From Plantago ovata (taxonomy: Eukaryota > Streptophyta > Magnoliopsida > Lamiales > Plantaginaceae): a stretch of 64,000 nt of DNA. Location of the stretch: the NCBI GenBank assembly GCA_028274465.1, contig CM051456.1, forward strand, positions 119,862,880-119,926,879, given 5' to 3'. A program made the position numbers and the translations under genes. The notes under the pieces were generated by a model that saw nothing but the letters and a program-made list of their open reading frames with translations, did no database searches and had not been told where the DNA came from. Positions 25,623-37,175 of this stretch are shown piece by piece. How positions within the stretch are numbered: position 1 is the first letter of the stretch; every line of letters begins with the position of its first letter.

Positions 25623-26209
25623 ATGTTGTTGATGAAGTTGAAGAAAAATCAGACCGGCAAGGGTAGCCGGTTTTTAATTAAGGTGACGGTGCTTGGCAGC
25701 GCAGGACCCCTTCTATTTGTGGTTAATGAGGAGGACCTTGTTGCTAATGTGATCAATACCGCCTTGAAATCGTATGCTCGCGAGGGCAGGCTTCCTGTGC
25801 TTGGTTCTAATTTTAACCATTTTATGCTTTATTGCTCTGATACCGGAGCTGAAGGTAATTCAGCAATGTATTATCCTGTTGTTAAATGATTTTCGGATTG
25901 TTATGTATGTTTATTGGAATTTTATTTCAATGATAATAAGCTTTCTCTGCTTTTTCAAGTTGCTTGATATGATGATTGAATTTTTCTATTTTGATGATAT
26001 ATTGATATGAATTTAGCCTGTTTGCTGCAGCACTGAAACCATGGGAGACAATTGGGTCATTAGGTGTTCGGAACTTCTTGCTCTGCAAGAATCTTGAAGC
26101 GGGCAAGCCTGATAATAATGTAAGGAGGTTCTCACCAGTTTCCACGAGAGGAGGCGGAAACTGGAGAGCATGGTTCAATAAGTCCCTCAGCCTTAAAATC
26201 ACTAACTGA
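25623..26209 (+). CDS. DUF7054-type small protein (At4g22758-like), 136 aa
   Basis: Two exons, 25623-25854 and 26031-26209, joined across a GT-AG intron in phase 1. The sum is 411 nt, exactly 137 codons. The N-terminal part has a ubiquitin-like beta-grasp flavour (FLIKVTVLGSAGPLLFVVNE, then DLVANVINTALKSYAREGRLP). It continues ALKPWETIGSLGVRNFLLCK and a basic Ser-rich tail ending LSLKITN. I recognise this arrangement from the uncharacterised plant family named after At4g22758; its biochemical role is unknown. The ATG is followed by a second Met three codons on. The ORF extending past 25854 is intron read-through. Confidence 0.82.
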
Positions 26210-27018
26210 ATCAAGTTGGTTCTCAGTCCATTTGATGGAGTCTTGTTTTTTTTTTCTTTCCTCTTTTTCTGTTTTTCCTTTTGGTATCCTGATGATTTCG
26301 CTTGTAAAGCACTGCTAATGTTTTGTCTTGCAAGTCTGATCATGTATTAATTGAGACTAACAACACAAATCATTATTGATTTGCCACCTGAATTAAAAGT
26401 AGACTTCACTAATCTGGGGTTAATTTTATTATTGCCACTTATCATCCTTTCATCACATTGTACTATGTCTTAAATTCCCCTAGACTAGTGCTTGTGTTTC
26501 TACTGTATTTACTTGTCTATCATGTGACGCTTTCTCTGCAAGCTGTGAGGTGTGAACATGTTAAGAACTGCGGAATTCACAACATGACTGCATTAGGTTA
26601 AGTTAAGAAATACACCATGAAATAATATTAGGAACTGCAAAAAGATCGCTCTGCTAGCTTTCTCTCTTTCTCTTTGGATTGACAAATAGTCCAGTGGTTT
26701 TAGTTAGTGCCATAGGGGGACTTTTTCTTTAACCTTTCGAAATGGGAATCTTTGCACGGTTCCAATCCTTTGGAATCCCGAACCTACACAACGCTTATGA
26801 CAGAAGCCCAAACCTTCTTTCCCTACATCCCTTCCTCGTACTTATTGCAAGGAAATATTACCACTCCATGTCTCCATGTGATTCGCTATCAGGATAAAAA
26901 AGAATGGATTTCAGCAGAGAAAAATATTATCATTGAATCAGTTGGGGAGCCAGGAAACGACCCTAAGTAAGGCAAGGCCAAACTGTGAAAATTAATATTA
27001 GAAGTAGAACTGTGGATG
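26210..27018. other. 3' flank of the DUF7054-like gene and intergenic DNA
   Basis: The 3' UTR lies at the left. A frame at 26752-26970 has no recognisable domain and is not called. Confidence 0.5.
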
Positions 27019-27026
27019 CATGGTAC

Positions 27027-27747
27027 CAGGGGCGAAGCCAGCAAATTTAGTTAGAGGGCAAAAAATTTCTCTACCAGGAGTGAGATTTAAACTTTAAGGT
27101 AAAAAATGAAAATAAAAAACAAACAGATTTCAGGCCGAAGTATGTTATTAGTAATTAGTAAGTCTCTTACGAACAAGTTTGTAATTAAAGCCAATTTTAC
27201 ACCTAACAAACCGTAATACTGGTTTGGAATTAATGCCTAAGTGACTCAATTGATTGCTTATGTAGTTGAGAGAAAAACCAGTTTTACATTAAATAAGAAG
27301 TTCTTCTAATCAAGGACTTATGATGAATTTATAGCAACAATTTTACATAAAATTTAGGAAGATTTTGGTTGCGAGGGAGGGAGACTTTATAATGTTATAA
27401 ACTTACAAGAAAATTGAGAATTTCTTTTATTTATAGTAATACTGAGTGAAGGACTGTTCTTTTCAGTGGGATTGATATTGATGACTATACGGTTTTGTGA
27501 TAAAATAAACAGTTTTACAAAAGTAGAGCTAAAATAATAGAAAATTTTGTACCCAACTTACCAATTTTTTTTTTTTTTTAATTATCTTCTAGAGTATTTT
27601 AAGATTTGATGAACAATTATAAAATTTAGAGAGAGCAAAATATTTTTTTAGCGGGGGCAAACATATAACCAACCATATTCCTAGTAAAGAAGATTAAATT
27701 TTTAGAGGGGACAATTGCCCTCGCTCAACATGCTGGCTTCGCCACTG
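27027..27747. mobile_element. hAT non-autonomous element with exact 8-bp target duplication
   Basis: The left end CAGGGGCGAAGCCAGCAA and the inverted right end CAGTGGCGAAGCCAGCAT form terminal inverted repeats. The direct repeats CATGGTAC (27019-27026 and 27748-27755) are identical and 8 bp long, the hAT signature. The 721-bp body is AT-rich with no transposase. Confidence 0.92.
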
Positions 27748-27894
27748 CATGGTACAATATGTCTTTATAAGTATAACCACTAGATATCATACATCCATTA
27801 ATTCTTGACAATATTCAGAGCAAGAATGCTCTTTCTTTGATGATAACAGATTAACAGTTGCAAACCAAAAACCAAAGACCAGGCCAGGCCGGCT

Positions 27895-29951
27895 CACTAC
27901 AAGAAAATCAGCATTTAGAGACGGATCGCGAGCGACGGAATCCATCCGTCGCTAAATTAGCGACGGATCGCTAAATTTAGCGACGGATTAGAAAATAGAG
28001 ACGGATGAACTCATCCGTTTCTAAATTCGTTGACCAGATTTTAAAACAGAGATAAGATCTGATTTCTTCTCCAATTCATCACTTACCATTTTATTTCTTT
28101 CTCTTTATCTACTCCACCTCTGCCCCAACCCACAGCCCCACCGCCGCACACCACCACCGATCGACTTCACCACCACCACCACTGTCTTCCACCAATGCCG
28201 ACGCGTTGCCTCCAACCAACACGGCTTCCGGCTCCTCCTCCTTCACCTTCATCTCTACAATTTGAGGTATGTTCTCTAAACCCTAAGTTTTGGGAATTAT
28301 GTCAATTTTTTTCGATTCCCCTAGATCTGGAAAAAAGCAGACCAACTACCCCCATGATCGTTATCACAATCAATTTTAATTTTCTTAGATTTTCCATTAT
28401 TGAACATAATCACTGTAGAATCATGAGAGAAATTAATTAAGGCTAATTAATTATCCTAATCTTTTGAAATATGGTCTAATTGGATGTATAGAAAAGTTCC
28501 TTGGGTTTTATGTATATACTGGATGGAGTACACTAATTTAGGCTGCTTTGCAATTAACCAATTATCTCTTGGTTTTGCTCTTGCACATCTATTGAATTTT
28601 CTCGACTATGTTGGTATTGTTTAAAATAAGTAAATAAATCTATCAAATGATCAACATGTTTTCTTTGTTTCTGCATTTGTGTAGTTTATTCATTAATATA
28701 AATTTGTATCCATATTCCCAATTCCAGTTTACCACTACTATGTTAGTACTTGTAAAACTGCTACGTTAGTACTTGTACTGTTGTACATGTAATGGTTTTT
28801 GTAAAATTTGATGATTTTTTTTTTCGCTCTTTGGTTGGTTCATTCTTAATTAGGTTCAACAATTGAAGTTAAAGGATGATCATTGGAGATACTTAGTTCA
28901 TTACCTGGTATTTATGGTTTATTTATGTTTCTTTTTCTCTGCAGGGCTGGCCATCTAGCTGTTGCAATGGGAAAGCTTGGAGTGAAGGGTGGTTCAACTT
29001 CTATAAGTGAAAGCCAAGCATAGCATGCACATCAAGCCCATGGCGTGGAAGTTCAGAAGAGCATGGAACTGTCAATCTGGTAATGTCTAATGCCCCTTCC
29101 CCTACTTAAGAAAAGTATATGTTGCACGGTCAATATCTCACTGGTTGTAGCTGTAGTGATGTTATAATATACTCGCATTAAAACTAATGACATAAGTTAT
29201 GTATATTCAAGATCGGAGAGTTGGAGTAGAGAGGAACATGTGGTAGACGACATCTTGTAAATGCGAAAGAGCTTGTGAATGTTCATCTGTTCGTCTCTGA
29301 GGAAATAAGAGAAGGGGCAGAAATGGTCAGGTTTGAAATGGTTACTTTGGATGGTCGTAAAGCTCTTCTTGCATCCACTAGGTACTTTGTCATGCTACTT
29401 TTTACCTATTCGGTGTTTGACATTCGTGCTTGGTATGTTGAGGATATGTATATCTTTTTATTTTATGTTAATAGTTTCCTATTAGTATGTTTCTTGACTA
29501 TTTTTCGCGTAGAAAATGGATGTTTGGTCTAAGTGGTATGATTCTCGCTAAATGCGAGAGGTCGCGAGTTCGATTCTCGCAACACCCCCTTATTGCATTT
29601 AAAAAAATATATTTGAATATTTTAATATATTGCAGGTGAATTAAATAAATTAAAATTAAAAGAAACATAATTTTTTTTTTTAGAAAAAAAGTCAGATTTA
29701 GAGACGGATGAGCTTATCCGTCTCTAAATTTAGAGATGGATGAGCTTATCCGTCTCTAAATTAGTCAACGCTAATTTAGTGACGGATGAGCTAATCCGTC
29801 GCTATATTTAGCGACGACCGATCGGTCGCTTTTTGGATTAGCGACGCCTTTTTTCGCGACGGGGCGTCCGTCGCTAAACCCAAATAGCGACGGATCGCAC
29901 CCTTTTAGCGACGGATGAGTTCCGTCGCTAAAAAGCTGTTTTCTTGTAGTG
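27895..29951. mobile_element. CACTA (En/Spm) non-autonomous element, 2057 bp
   Basis: The ends are CACTACAAGAAAATCAGC and its inverse (GCTGTTTTCTTGTAGTG), flanked by the 3-bp duplication GCT (27892-27894 and 29952-29954). Both subterminal regions are crowded with TAGCGACGGAT / GAGACGGATG units in both orientations, the usual transposase-binding arrays. No transposase is present. The interior has non-repetitive sequence that may have been captured from genes (for example around 28945-29080 and 29220-29380, with apparent splice-like borders), and a tRNA-Pro-like relic at 29521. Confidence 0.93.
29521..29589 (+). pseudogene. tRNA-Pro-like pseudogene inside the CACTA element
   Basis: The segment keeps TTTGGTCTAAGTGGTATGAT (D arm), an anticodon stem CTCGC/GCGAG, and GCGAGTTCGATTCTCGC (T arm). 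The acceptor halves GGATGTT and AACACCC pair at six of seven positions. It resembles plant tRNA-Pro. The anticodon loop is reduced to five bases (TAAAT), so no anticodon is left, and one extra A sits in the D loop. It cannot be a functional tRNA. Confidence 0.75.
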
Positions 29952-29957
29952 GCTATA

Positions 29958-30481
29958 AGGGTGTGCAGTGAGCCCGACCGAACAGGGCCTCCGATTTTTG
30001 GGGGCCTCTAATTTATGATCCATTAATCTAATACATATGTTTTGAATTCAGAAAAACATGATTTTTATATTAAATATCATGAAATATCAATCCAAACAAT
30101 TACACCTACCATCCCGATTAATACTATACGTTTGTTTTTTTCACCATTTTTTTAAGATAGTGTATAATATAATTTGTTTGATTGTGCTATTTTATTCTTA
30201 AATGTGACGTAGGGTTCATGATGACAAGAGTGAATAATTGAAGTGAGGTTCACCGTAAAGAACGTACAAATTAGATTGTGAGCTAGTTTAAAAATAACAA
30301 TTTGAGTGAGACATATCAAGATGAAAAATATATAAAAAAAATGATAAGACGGAAGGATATTATGGAACAAAAACATATTAGAAGAATAAAAATAACAATT
30401 GTAATGATATTGTTTTATTTTATTAAAGGTTTCATAGATAAAATTTTGAACAAGACCACCAAAACCTCCGAGACAGCCCTG
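29958..30481 (+). mobile_element. hAT-like element, copy 1 of an inverted pair
   Basis: It starts AGGGTGTGCAGTGAGCCC and ends CCTCCGAGACAGCCCTG. The whole segment is repeated as the reverse complement at 53773-54353. The ends are weak inverted repeats of the plant hAT GGGCC...CCCTG type. The open frame at 30302-30685 lies partly in this element and has no domain. No target duplication was confirmed. Confidence 0.65.
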
Positions 30482-31469
30482 CCAAAGACTAAAGTACGTA
30501 AGAAGGGGAGAAACTATAAGGGGTATGCCGTATGTGACACTATGCTATTAAGTTTTAGCGGTTTTAACACGGGCCACCCACGTGACGTCTCCACGGGTAA
30601 ACTATATATTGAGTTATATACTACTACTTTAAACTATACTATTTCGGGTGTAATAGAATCCATTAACTATAAACTTTCAATTTAATTTCAGTGTAAAACA
30701 AATTAACCAAAAAGGTGGTGCTAACATAAATGGTGTTACTTAAGTGGATTGTCATGATTTAATTAGCCAAAAAACAAATTGTTGACCATAAACTATTGAG
30801 TTATATACTACGTTACTTCGAATCTCTTCTTTGGTTATGATGAGAAACTTGTAATAAACTTTGAGTCTATGTTCAGCGAGATCGATCATAGCTTCCAAAT
30901 AAAAAAAAAATAAAAAATACTCGAACAAAATTATAGAGTTATTGTGAAACTGTGAATACAGCCCAGATCCAACCAAAACTTGCAAGTTGATAAAATTATA
31001 CGTACGTACGTAGCATGTATCATGAACAAGGTGAGGCTTAGCTAGCTAGGTCATGTTATTTGTAATATATGAACTGTGAAATACATCAGCCAAGAATTAT
31101 ATGCATCAACAATGACAAAATCCAAAAATAAAAGGATAATTGATAAATAAAGTAATAGTGCGAATGCAGCCTCGATCCAAGCTATTACATAGATACATTG
31201 TCATATTGATAAGGCTTCATTGATGATATATTGCTACCAATTCTGAAGACTTTTCACTATAGTACGTTTTCTTCTCTTTGTACTCCGAGCACAAAAGAGT
31301 TGACCATTTCCGACGCTAGCTAGCCGGTGTTTTGCAAATCCTGCCGCTGCGATCACTTCAAAACTTTAATACATATCTCTCCAGTACGGAAGCTACTATT
31401 GCATGAGGTGAAGCTAGCTAAGGAGGCGTCCAGGAAGTACGTACGTACAAGAAGGATTCAGCCTACGGG
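30482..31469. other. Intergenic, upstream of the P450 pseudogene
   Basis: No gene recognised. The right end presumably contains the former promoter and leader of the P450. Confidence 0.5.
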
Positions 31470-33184
31470 ATGACTTCTCTTTGGTTCATCATCTTCATTT
31501 TCACATTCGCAATCTTTCATAAACTCCTACTCAAGAAAAGTACCCGACCACCGGGGCCACGTGGCTGGCCGGTGATTGGGAACATATTCGACGTAGGAAC
31601 AATGCCCCACCAAAGCTTCTACAAGCTCAAAACCAAGTATGGACCGGTTCTATGGCTAAAACTGGCATGACCAACACTCTTGTCATCCAGTCTGCAAAAG
31701 CAGCCGAACTACTGATCAAGAAACACGATCTCCATCTCGCAGATCGCAAAGTTTCTGATTGTTTCACCGCCGATGACTACCAGACACGCTCCCTTGCCCT
31801 TTCTCCTCAAGATGAGTACTGGCGTTTGTTACGAAAGCTCTGCTCGTCCGAGCTCATGGTTCACAAAAGAATCAGGGGTTCTGCTCCTGTTCGGAAGATG
31901 TGTATTGATATCATGATGCAAGCAATCAAGGAGGATTCAGCCGCGTCAATTTTGAAAGGAGGATCAGGGGAAGTGCAGCTGGATAGGTACCTGGTGAACA
32001 TGACGTTTAATCTGGTTAGTAATTTTACCATGTCTAGAGATGTCATGTGTTCGAAATCGAGTAAGGGGAATGAGTTTTATGATGCGATGAGCGGGGTTTT
32101 GGATTGGAGTGGGAAGCCGAATTTGGTGGATTCGTTTCCGTTCTTGAAGAGGGTTGATCCTCAGGGGATTAGGAGGAATACAGGGAAGTATCTGAGACAG
32201 TTGCTTGGTGTGATTGATGGATTTGTTGAGGAAAGGGTTCAGGAAAGGAAACTGGGGAAAGGGAAACGTTCTAAGGACTTCTTGGATGCGTTGTTGGAGT
32301 TCGATGGTATAGAACTTCCAAGGAAGAATGTTAATACCTTGATCCTGGCAAGTATTTTTATGCATATATAATTCCCCCATTTTTACTCAAACGTTTCTAT
32401 CCATAATAAATACTTTGTTCGACTCAATCGATAAGGTTCTCGAGTAGAACTCAATGTAGTTCTCAGTTGGCTAATCGGGCCGAGTTATGCTAGTTAGGAT
32501 ATTTTATGTATACAGTTTACAGAACCATGGCCATGCATGTCTTTGAGAAAGAAGTATACTATATATTGCAGGATGTGTTTATAGCTGGAACGGAGACTGC
32601 TAGTGCCACCGTAAACTGGGTTGTAGCCGAACTACTACGCAACCCAGATTCACTAATGAAGCTCAGAGACGAAATTGACCACGTCATTGGCCCTTCAAGA
32701 TCGGTTGAAGAGGATGACATCGACAGACTCCCGTACTTAAAAGCAGTGGTCAAAGAAACAATGCGACTGCATCCTTCATTGCCTCTCCTCTTCCCACGAA
32801 ATGCAAAACAAGATATTGAATACATGGGATACCACATACCCGAAAATACGATGGTATTTTTTAATGTACGGGCGATACATAGGGATCCTGATTCGTGGGA
32901 GGATCCTCTCTCCTTTAAGCCAGAGAGGTTCATTGGGTCGAATATTGACTCACATGGTCAACATTTTGAGTTGCTTCCGTTTGGAGTTGGCAGAAGAATT
33001 TGCATGGGCGTTTTACTTGGGGATGTAATGGTTAGCATCACGTTGGCTAAGTTGGTGCAGACTTTCGACTGGAAGCTGCCCGTGAATGCTTCTGAGCGAT
33101 ATGCTGGATATGCAGGAGAAGATGGGAATTTCGCTTCGTAAGCTTGTGCCTTTGGCAGTTATCCCCGTAGAAATTTTTTTTTGA
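31470..33184 (+). pseudogene. Cytochrome P450, CYP76A-like, two exons, two frameshifts
   Basis: This is a membrane-anchored ER monooxygenase of the CYP76 type, with an N-terminal hydrophobic anchor (WFIIFIFTFAIF) and proline-rich hinge RPPGPRGWPVIGN. Exon 1 is 31470-32347 and exon 2 starts at 32572. Exon 2 has the I-helix AGTETAS, the K-helix ETMR, FKPERF and the haem loop FGVGRRICMG. The first frame stops at 31668 (LWLKLA stop) where one G is missing: with it the frame would give LGMTNTLVIQ. Near 33098 a second shift replaces the expected C-terminus; the other frame gives DMLDMQEKMGISLRKLVPL up to a stop at 33182-33184. The intron begins GCAAGT, a GC donor. Two independent lesions suggest a recently dead gene, or sequencing errors. 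Confidence 0.88.
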
Positions 33185-33228
33185 ACATAGTTAATCGATT
33201 GTATTTCCTAAAAATAAACTATATGTAC

Positions 33229-34061
33229 TAAAAAATATAGGATCGATATAACTTGCTTTATATAGAAATTACCTCAGCCAATAACTTAGATTGACTACGG
33301 GGTTCAGTGAACACCTACGTCAACCTACAGATTAACAAACACAGATAATATATAGAAATTAAAGCACATCGGAATATAAAGAAGAGCCTGTGTTTGAAAC
33401 TTTTCAAGCAGCTTTTGTAAGCTTGCTTGATGCCCAGTTAAGGCAGAAAATCAACTAGAAAAGATCTTGTTCGTACAACGCTGTATACTCTCAATATCTA
33501 TCCTAGTAAAACAACACTAGTCACCTATAAAGATGATATAGAAACCAATTTATCTATTCTACCTTCAATACGCTGTTAGAGAAGTTTAGAATATAAACTA
33601 GTGTAAAAGACACAAATAAAACTATAAACCTATCACTCTATAAACTCAAACGTTTATCTCTTGTGTCGTGACCTTCTTTTCTGTCGATGCTCTCATATAT
33701 ATAGTGGTAGAAAGGCTTGTTCGAAATCCTTTAGGAACCGTGTGAATGAATCTGGACGTATAAACATCAGTCTTCTATTAGGAAACGACTTCTTCTTTGT
33801 TGAACTCCTTTTCCTTTTAGAACTTGATTTCCTTTTTGAGTTCTTCCTTGAAGAATAAGTCTTTTCCTTCTTGAACTCTGACAATTCCCACGTTCTAATA
33901 AACTCCCTGCACAAGTAAAACAACTACAGCTGTGTAACAGTTAGTGTTAGAATAGGTAAAACAATAAAACTCGGTTAAGTGCTCTGTTTCCAGTAATACA
34001 GGGTTGAGTAAACATATAGGTGAATCCCTATGTCAACACCCGTAAAACAACAACACTTACA
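33229..34061 (-). mobile_element. Solo LTR, family A copy 2, inverted relative to copy 1
   Basis: On the minus strand it starts TGTAAGTGTTGTTG and is similar over its full length to 17292-18130, including the internal TATA region and the GTGTTCACTGAACCCCGTAG segment near the 3' end. It is flanked by the exact 5-bp repeat TGTAC (33224-33228 and 34062-34066). The terminal CA has become TA. It lies 45 bp beyond the end of the P450 pseudogene. Confidence 0.87.
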
Positions 34062-34066
34062 TGTAC

Positions 34067-34920
34067 TGTACTGTTTTTCTCTATTTAGTATTGATATAAA
34101 TAAGGAGCTGGTAGCTGGTTGCCTGGTTTAGTACTTTAAGCTTTAGACAGAGATCTACCGTCTAGACGCATTATGAATACTTCAAGTTCAAACCCCATAT
34201 CACTTATGTGAACCACCAAATAACATGAACTCCACAAAATTGAATACCTTCATCAATAGATGGATGGTATACTAATTGCAAATATAGAGACTTCCACCTA
34301 TTAGGTTCACATATACATCACAACAATCACCCAAACAAATCATTACCTTATTAGTGGTCTAGTACTGGAAGTGTCCCGACCAAATAGTAAGATGAATTTA
34401 GGCCTGGCAATTGTTCCAACATTGCTCAGTTGGAAATCCATCACGAATAGGATCAATTTTATTATCTACAGTTCTGGCTTGGAGTGCGGACTGATAAAAA
34501 AAATGTGGCACAAAATGTATAGCTTTGGGTGGTGAATTCAATGCCCTATAATTTGGCCCAGTCTTGATCGGAGAACCCAACCAAGTTAGTTATTTTTGGA
34601 TCAGATCAGACCAATATGGACTGAATCATCAAGGCAAAACCCATGAATCAAACGCAAATTGCAAGGCATAGATGTCGTCATCGGTATTTCTCTAGAATAT
34701 TCCTCTAATTAGGTTTGGTCCGTTGCTTGGTGAGTTAGGCCAACGTTTTCATTTCATAGCCAACTGTATTTCTTTAGTAGCGCGGCAATGAGCGAGATGC
34801 AGGAGAGGAAGAACTGTCACTTAGGTAGAATCCATCACCTATGCATTTAAATGCAAGGAATCAAGGTCCTATACAAGCATCCGGCGCAAGGCATAACTAA
34901 CTCCTGCAATTCGACAAAGT
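34067..34920. other. Intergenic, probably decayed retrotransposon
   Basis: No intact gene. It adjoins the protease-like relic at 34937 and may belong to the same dead element, but I see no second motif that proves it. Confidence 0.35.
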
Positions 34921-34936
34921 GATTGGGCAAGGCCTG

Positions 34937-35016
34937 GTACGAGCAGTAGGGGACACTGGAGCAAGCTTAAATTATATTTCACATCGAGTAACTTAGCGTC
35001 TTGGGTTAGGCAAAGG
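34937..35016 (+). pseudogene. Ty3/gypsy-type aspartic protease relic
   Basis: One frame reads VRAVGDTGASLNYISHRVT, a stop, then RLGLGK. The DTGAS active-site motif followed by N-[FY]-IS and LGL is the pattern of plant gypsy proteases. The frame is broken by a stop and flanked by unrecognisable sequence, so it is a fragment. Confidence 0.55.
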
Positions 35017-35489
35017 AAGTAGTGTGCGGAGGCGCGGAATGCTTACGGCAGGAGGGACCATCATCCATCATTATCAGATATACAATGATTTAGTTCTTAC
35101 TATCTAGCACGTTCAGTTTACGTTGGTTGTTGTGCACGTATTAACGGGTTGGCGATGAAGTTGGTATTGTGGATGATGTGGTTGAAAGGAATAAGGGGTG
35201 TCATGTTCAACATTGCACTACATACAATGAGTTAAGTTAATTCTAAGTAACGTGTGTAACTGTCCTGGCATATTTGTATTACCATTGCAGTTCAGGGAGG
35301 TTAGCTTTATTGTACCTACAGTAAGGGAGATAACTGACAATAGACCGTGGAATAGGGGAAGTAGTTTCGATTGACATGTCGGTCCTGGTGCGTGATCGTG
35401 TTAGGAGTAATTATGAGATTTCTGATCTCAACCCACGTCAAGTTATTGTAATTTTATAGTACGTCTCAGTGGCATTTTGTACTATTTTA

Positions 35490-36420
35490 TTATATATATA
35501 TATATTAAATTAAAGTAATATAATAAGCCGGTTGATTTATCCAATTGATTGACCTACCAATCAATTTTAATCCGTTGATCTTGCTTATCCAATTTCAATC
35601 TGGTGCGTACATGTGTCATTAGTTAATTAAAAGATGTAGAGTTCGAAACCTGTTGGCGTGATTTTTCTCCATTATTTTTATTATTATTTTTATTGAAGGT
35701 GTTTGGTTCGAATCTTGTTGGCATGATTTTTTTTTATTATTTGTATCATTATTTTAGTTGAAGGTGTTGGGTTCGAATCTTATTGACGTAATTTTTTTTC
35801 TTTTTTATTTATTCTCTTCTTAATTTTTTATTTTTTAACATAAAGTTGTATGACGTATTATACTTAATTTTAAAAATAACCATGATATGTTATTATAAAA
35901 AAGACATACTTCCTTCGTCCAATAATAAATGTAACACTTGATTTTGTTGACTTTTTTATGGTCATTTTGACTTTATGTTATTCTTAAACCTTACGATAAA
36001 AATAACTAAAAACATCATATTATGAAACTAGAATGTTTATATGAAGCACTTGACAATATATTCAATTGATGAAGAATACCAATTAACATGTGAAAAAAAT
36101 GCATTGCAGATTTTGAAGTTGAATGTTTCCAAAGTCTAGAGATGTATCTGATGGTTATTAACTCATTGGAAGAGTACTTTTCGTATGTTTAATATAGTTC
36201 AATTCAAAACTATTAATTGCATAACTACAAAAACTATATATATTTATAGCACACCATTTATATTAAGTTTAATTACTCAATTAGTTATTTTTTATTACAT
36301 TTGAAGTCATTATGTGAAGATGATATATTCACTCCATTTATTTCAATATATTATTTAATAAAACGATAATGTTTTATAAGATTACGCTTAACACGCGTAG
36401 CGTGTGATGCGGTTCCTAGT
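35490..36420 (+). mobile_element. Helitron-like element, 3' end with hairpin and CTAGT
   Basis: The 3' end has a perfect hairpin ACACGC-GTA-GCGTGT (about 36391-36405), ten bases, then CTAGT at 36416-36420, followed by AT. This fits a Helitron terminus. The left boundary is only approximate: from about 35500 the sequence is shared with 39945-40092 (reverse complement), up to TGTGTCATTA. No target duplication is expected. A mariner-like CTTCCTTCGTCC remnant lies inside near 35910. Confidence 0.55.
35635..35810. repeat. Three tandem copies of a ~65-bp unit
   Basis: The unit contains GGTTCGAATCTTGTTGGC followed by an AT-rich spacer (ATTATTTTTATTGAAGGTGTT). Three copies occur in direct orientation with small differences. 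The GGTTCGAATC core resembles a pol III B box, so a SINE origin is possible. Confidence 0.7.
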
Positions 36421-36888
36421 ATATATATATAGTAGAATTGAGCGCGGTGCCCGTGTAGTTATAATTCAAATAAATATGATATAGTGGGTGTAGTACTTTT
36501 TGCTTAATATAATATATTTACATAGTTTGCTAACATATGTACAACCTATTAAAAAAAAAACTATTGTCATTCGATTATTAACAATGTAATTGTGTAAAAG
36601 TAATCGTGTAAAAGTGATAATAATATTTTTTGAAGTAATAATATAAGTCCAAAGATAATTACCCCTACAATATAGTCTTGATTTATGTAAGGCACTACAA
36701 ATATGAAGTTTGGAAGTACGGAAACATAATTCTGAAAATTAACCAGAGATGAACTAACCATATTTCAATCAACACTTGTGTCAATGTTCAATGGCTAAAT
36801 TACATTTAGGTGATGTTTTTACAAACTAATTACAATTTAATGACATTGTTTTCAAAAAAATGATATTTAATATGATATATCGAAAATG

Positions 36889-36892
<4 letters not shown>

Positions 36893-36936
<44 letters not shown>
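36893..36936. repeat. (TA)n microsatellite
   Basis: About 22 uninterrupted TA units. Confidence 0.95.
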
Positions 36937-36939
<3 letters not shown>

Positions 36940-36959
36940 ATGTGTCAATTATCAGTTAG

Positions 36960-37091
36960 TATATATTTTTTTGTTTATGTTTGAAGTCATTTATGATAAT
37001 TATATATTTAATCCATTTATTTTAATAAATAATTTAATAAACAAATAATGTTTTACAATATTACGCTTCACCCGCGTAGCGGGTGACGCGG

Positions 37092-37099
<8 letters not shown>
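36960..37099 (+). mobile_element. Second Helitron-like 3' end (hairpin and CTAAT)
   Basis: About 130 bp are homologous to 36290-36420. The hairpin CACCCGC-GTA-GCGGGTG is at 37069-37085, and CTAAT lies at 37095-37099 inside an AT run. The hairpin arms differ from copy 1 by paired changes that keep base pairing, which supports the hairpin being functional in the family. The 5' end was not located. Confidence 0.6.

Positions 37100-37173
<74 letters not shown>
37097..37173. repeat. (TA)n microsatellite
   Basis: About 38 TA units directly after the Helitron-like terminus. The Tyr-Ile repeat frames across it are artefacts. Confidence 0.95.

Positions 37174-37175
<2 letters not shown>

Noticed and set aside
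26752..26970. 72-codon plus-strand frame
   Set aside because: No homology I can recognise; it lies beside transposon sequence with no promoter or splice evidence.
30302..30685. 127-codon plus-strand frame
   Set aside because: It starts in the hAT-like element and runs out of it; no recognisable protein.
34398..34580. 60-codon minus-strand frame near the gypsy relic
   Set aside because: It looked retrotransposon-like at first, but no conserved motif could be matched.
35635..35810. Repeat array considered as a CRISPR-like structure
   Set aside because: Units are AT-rich tandem copies without unique spacers, in a plant nuclear context.
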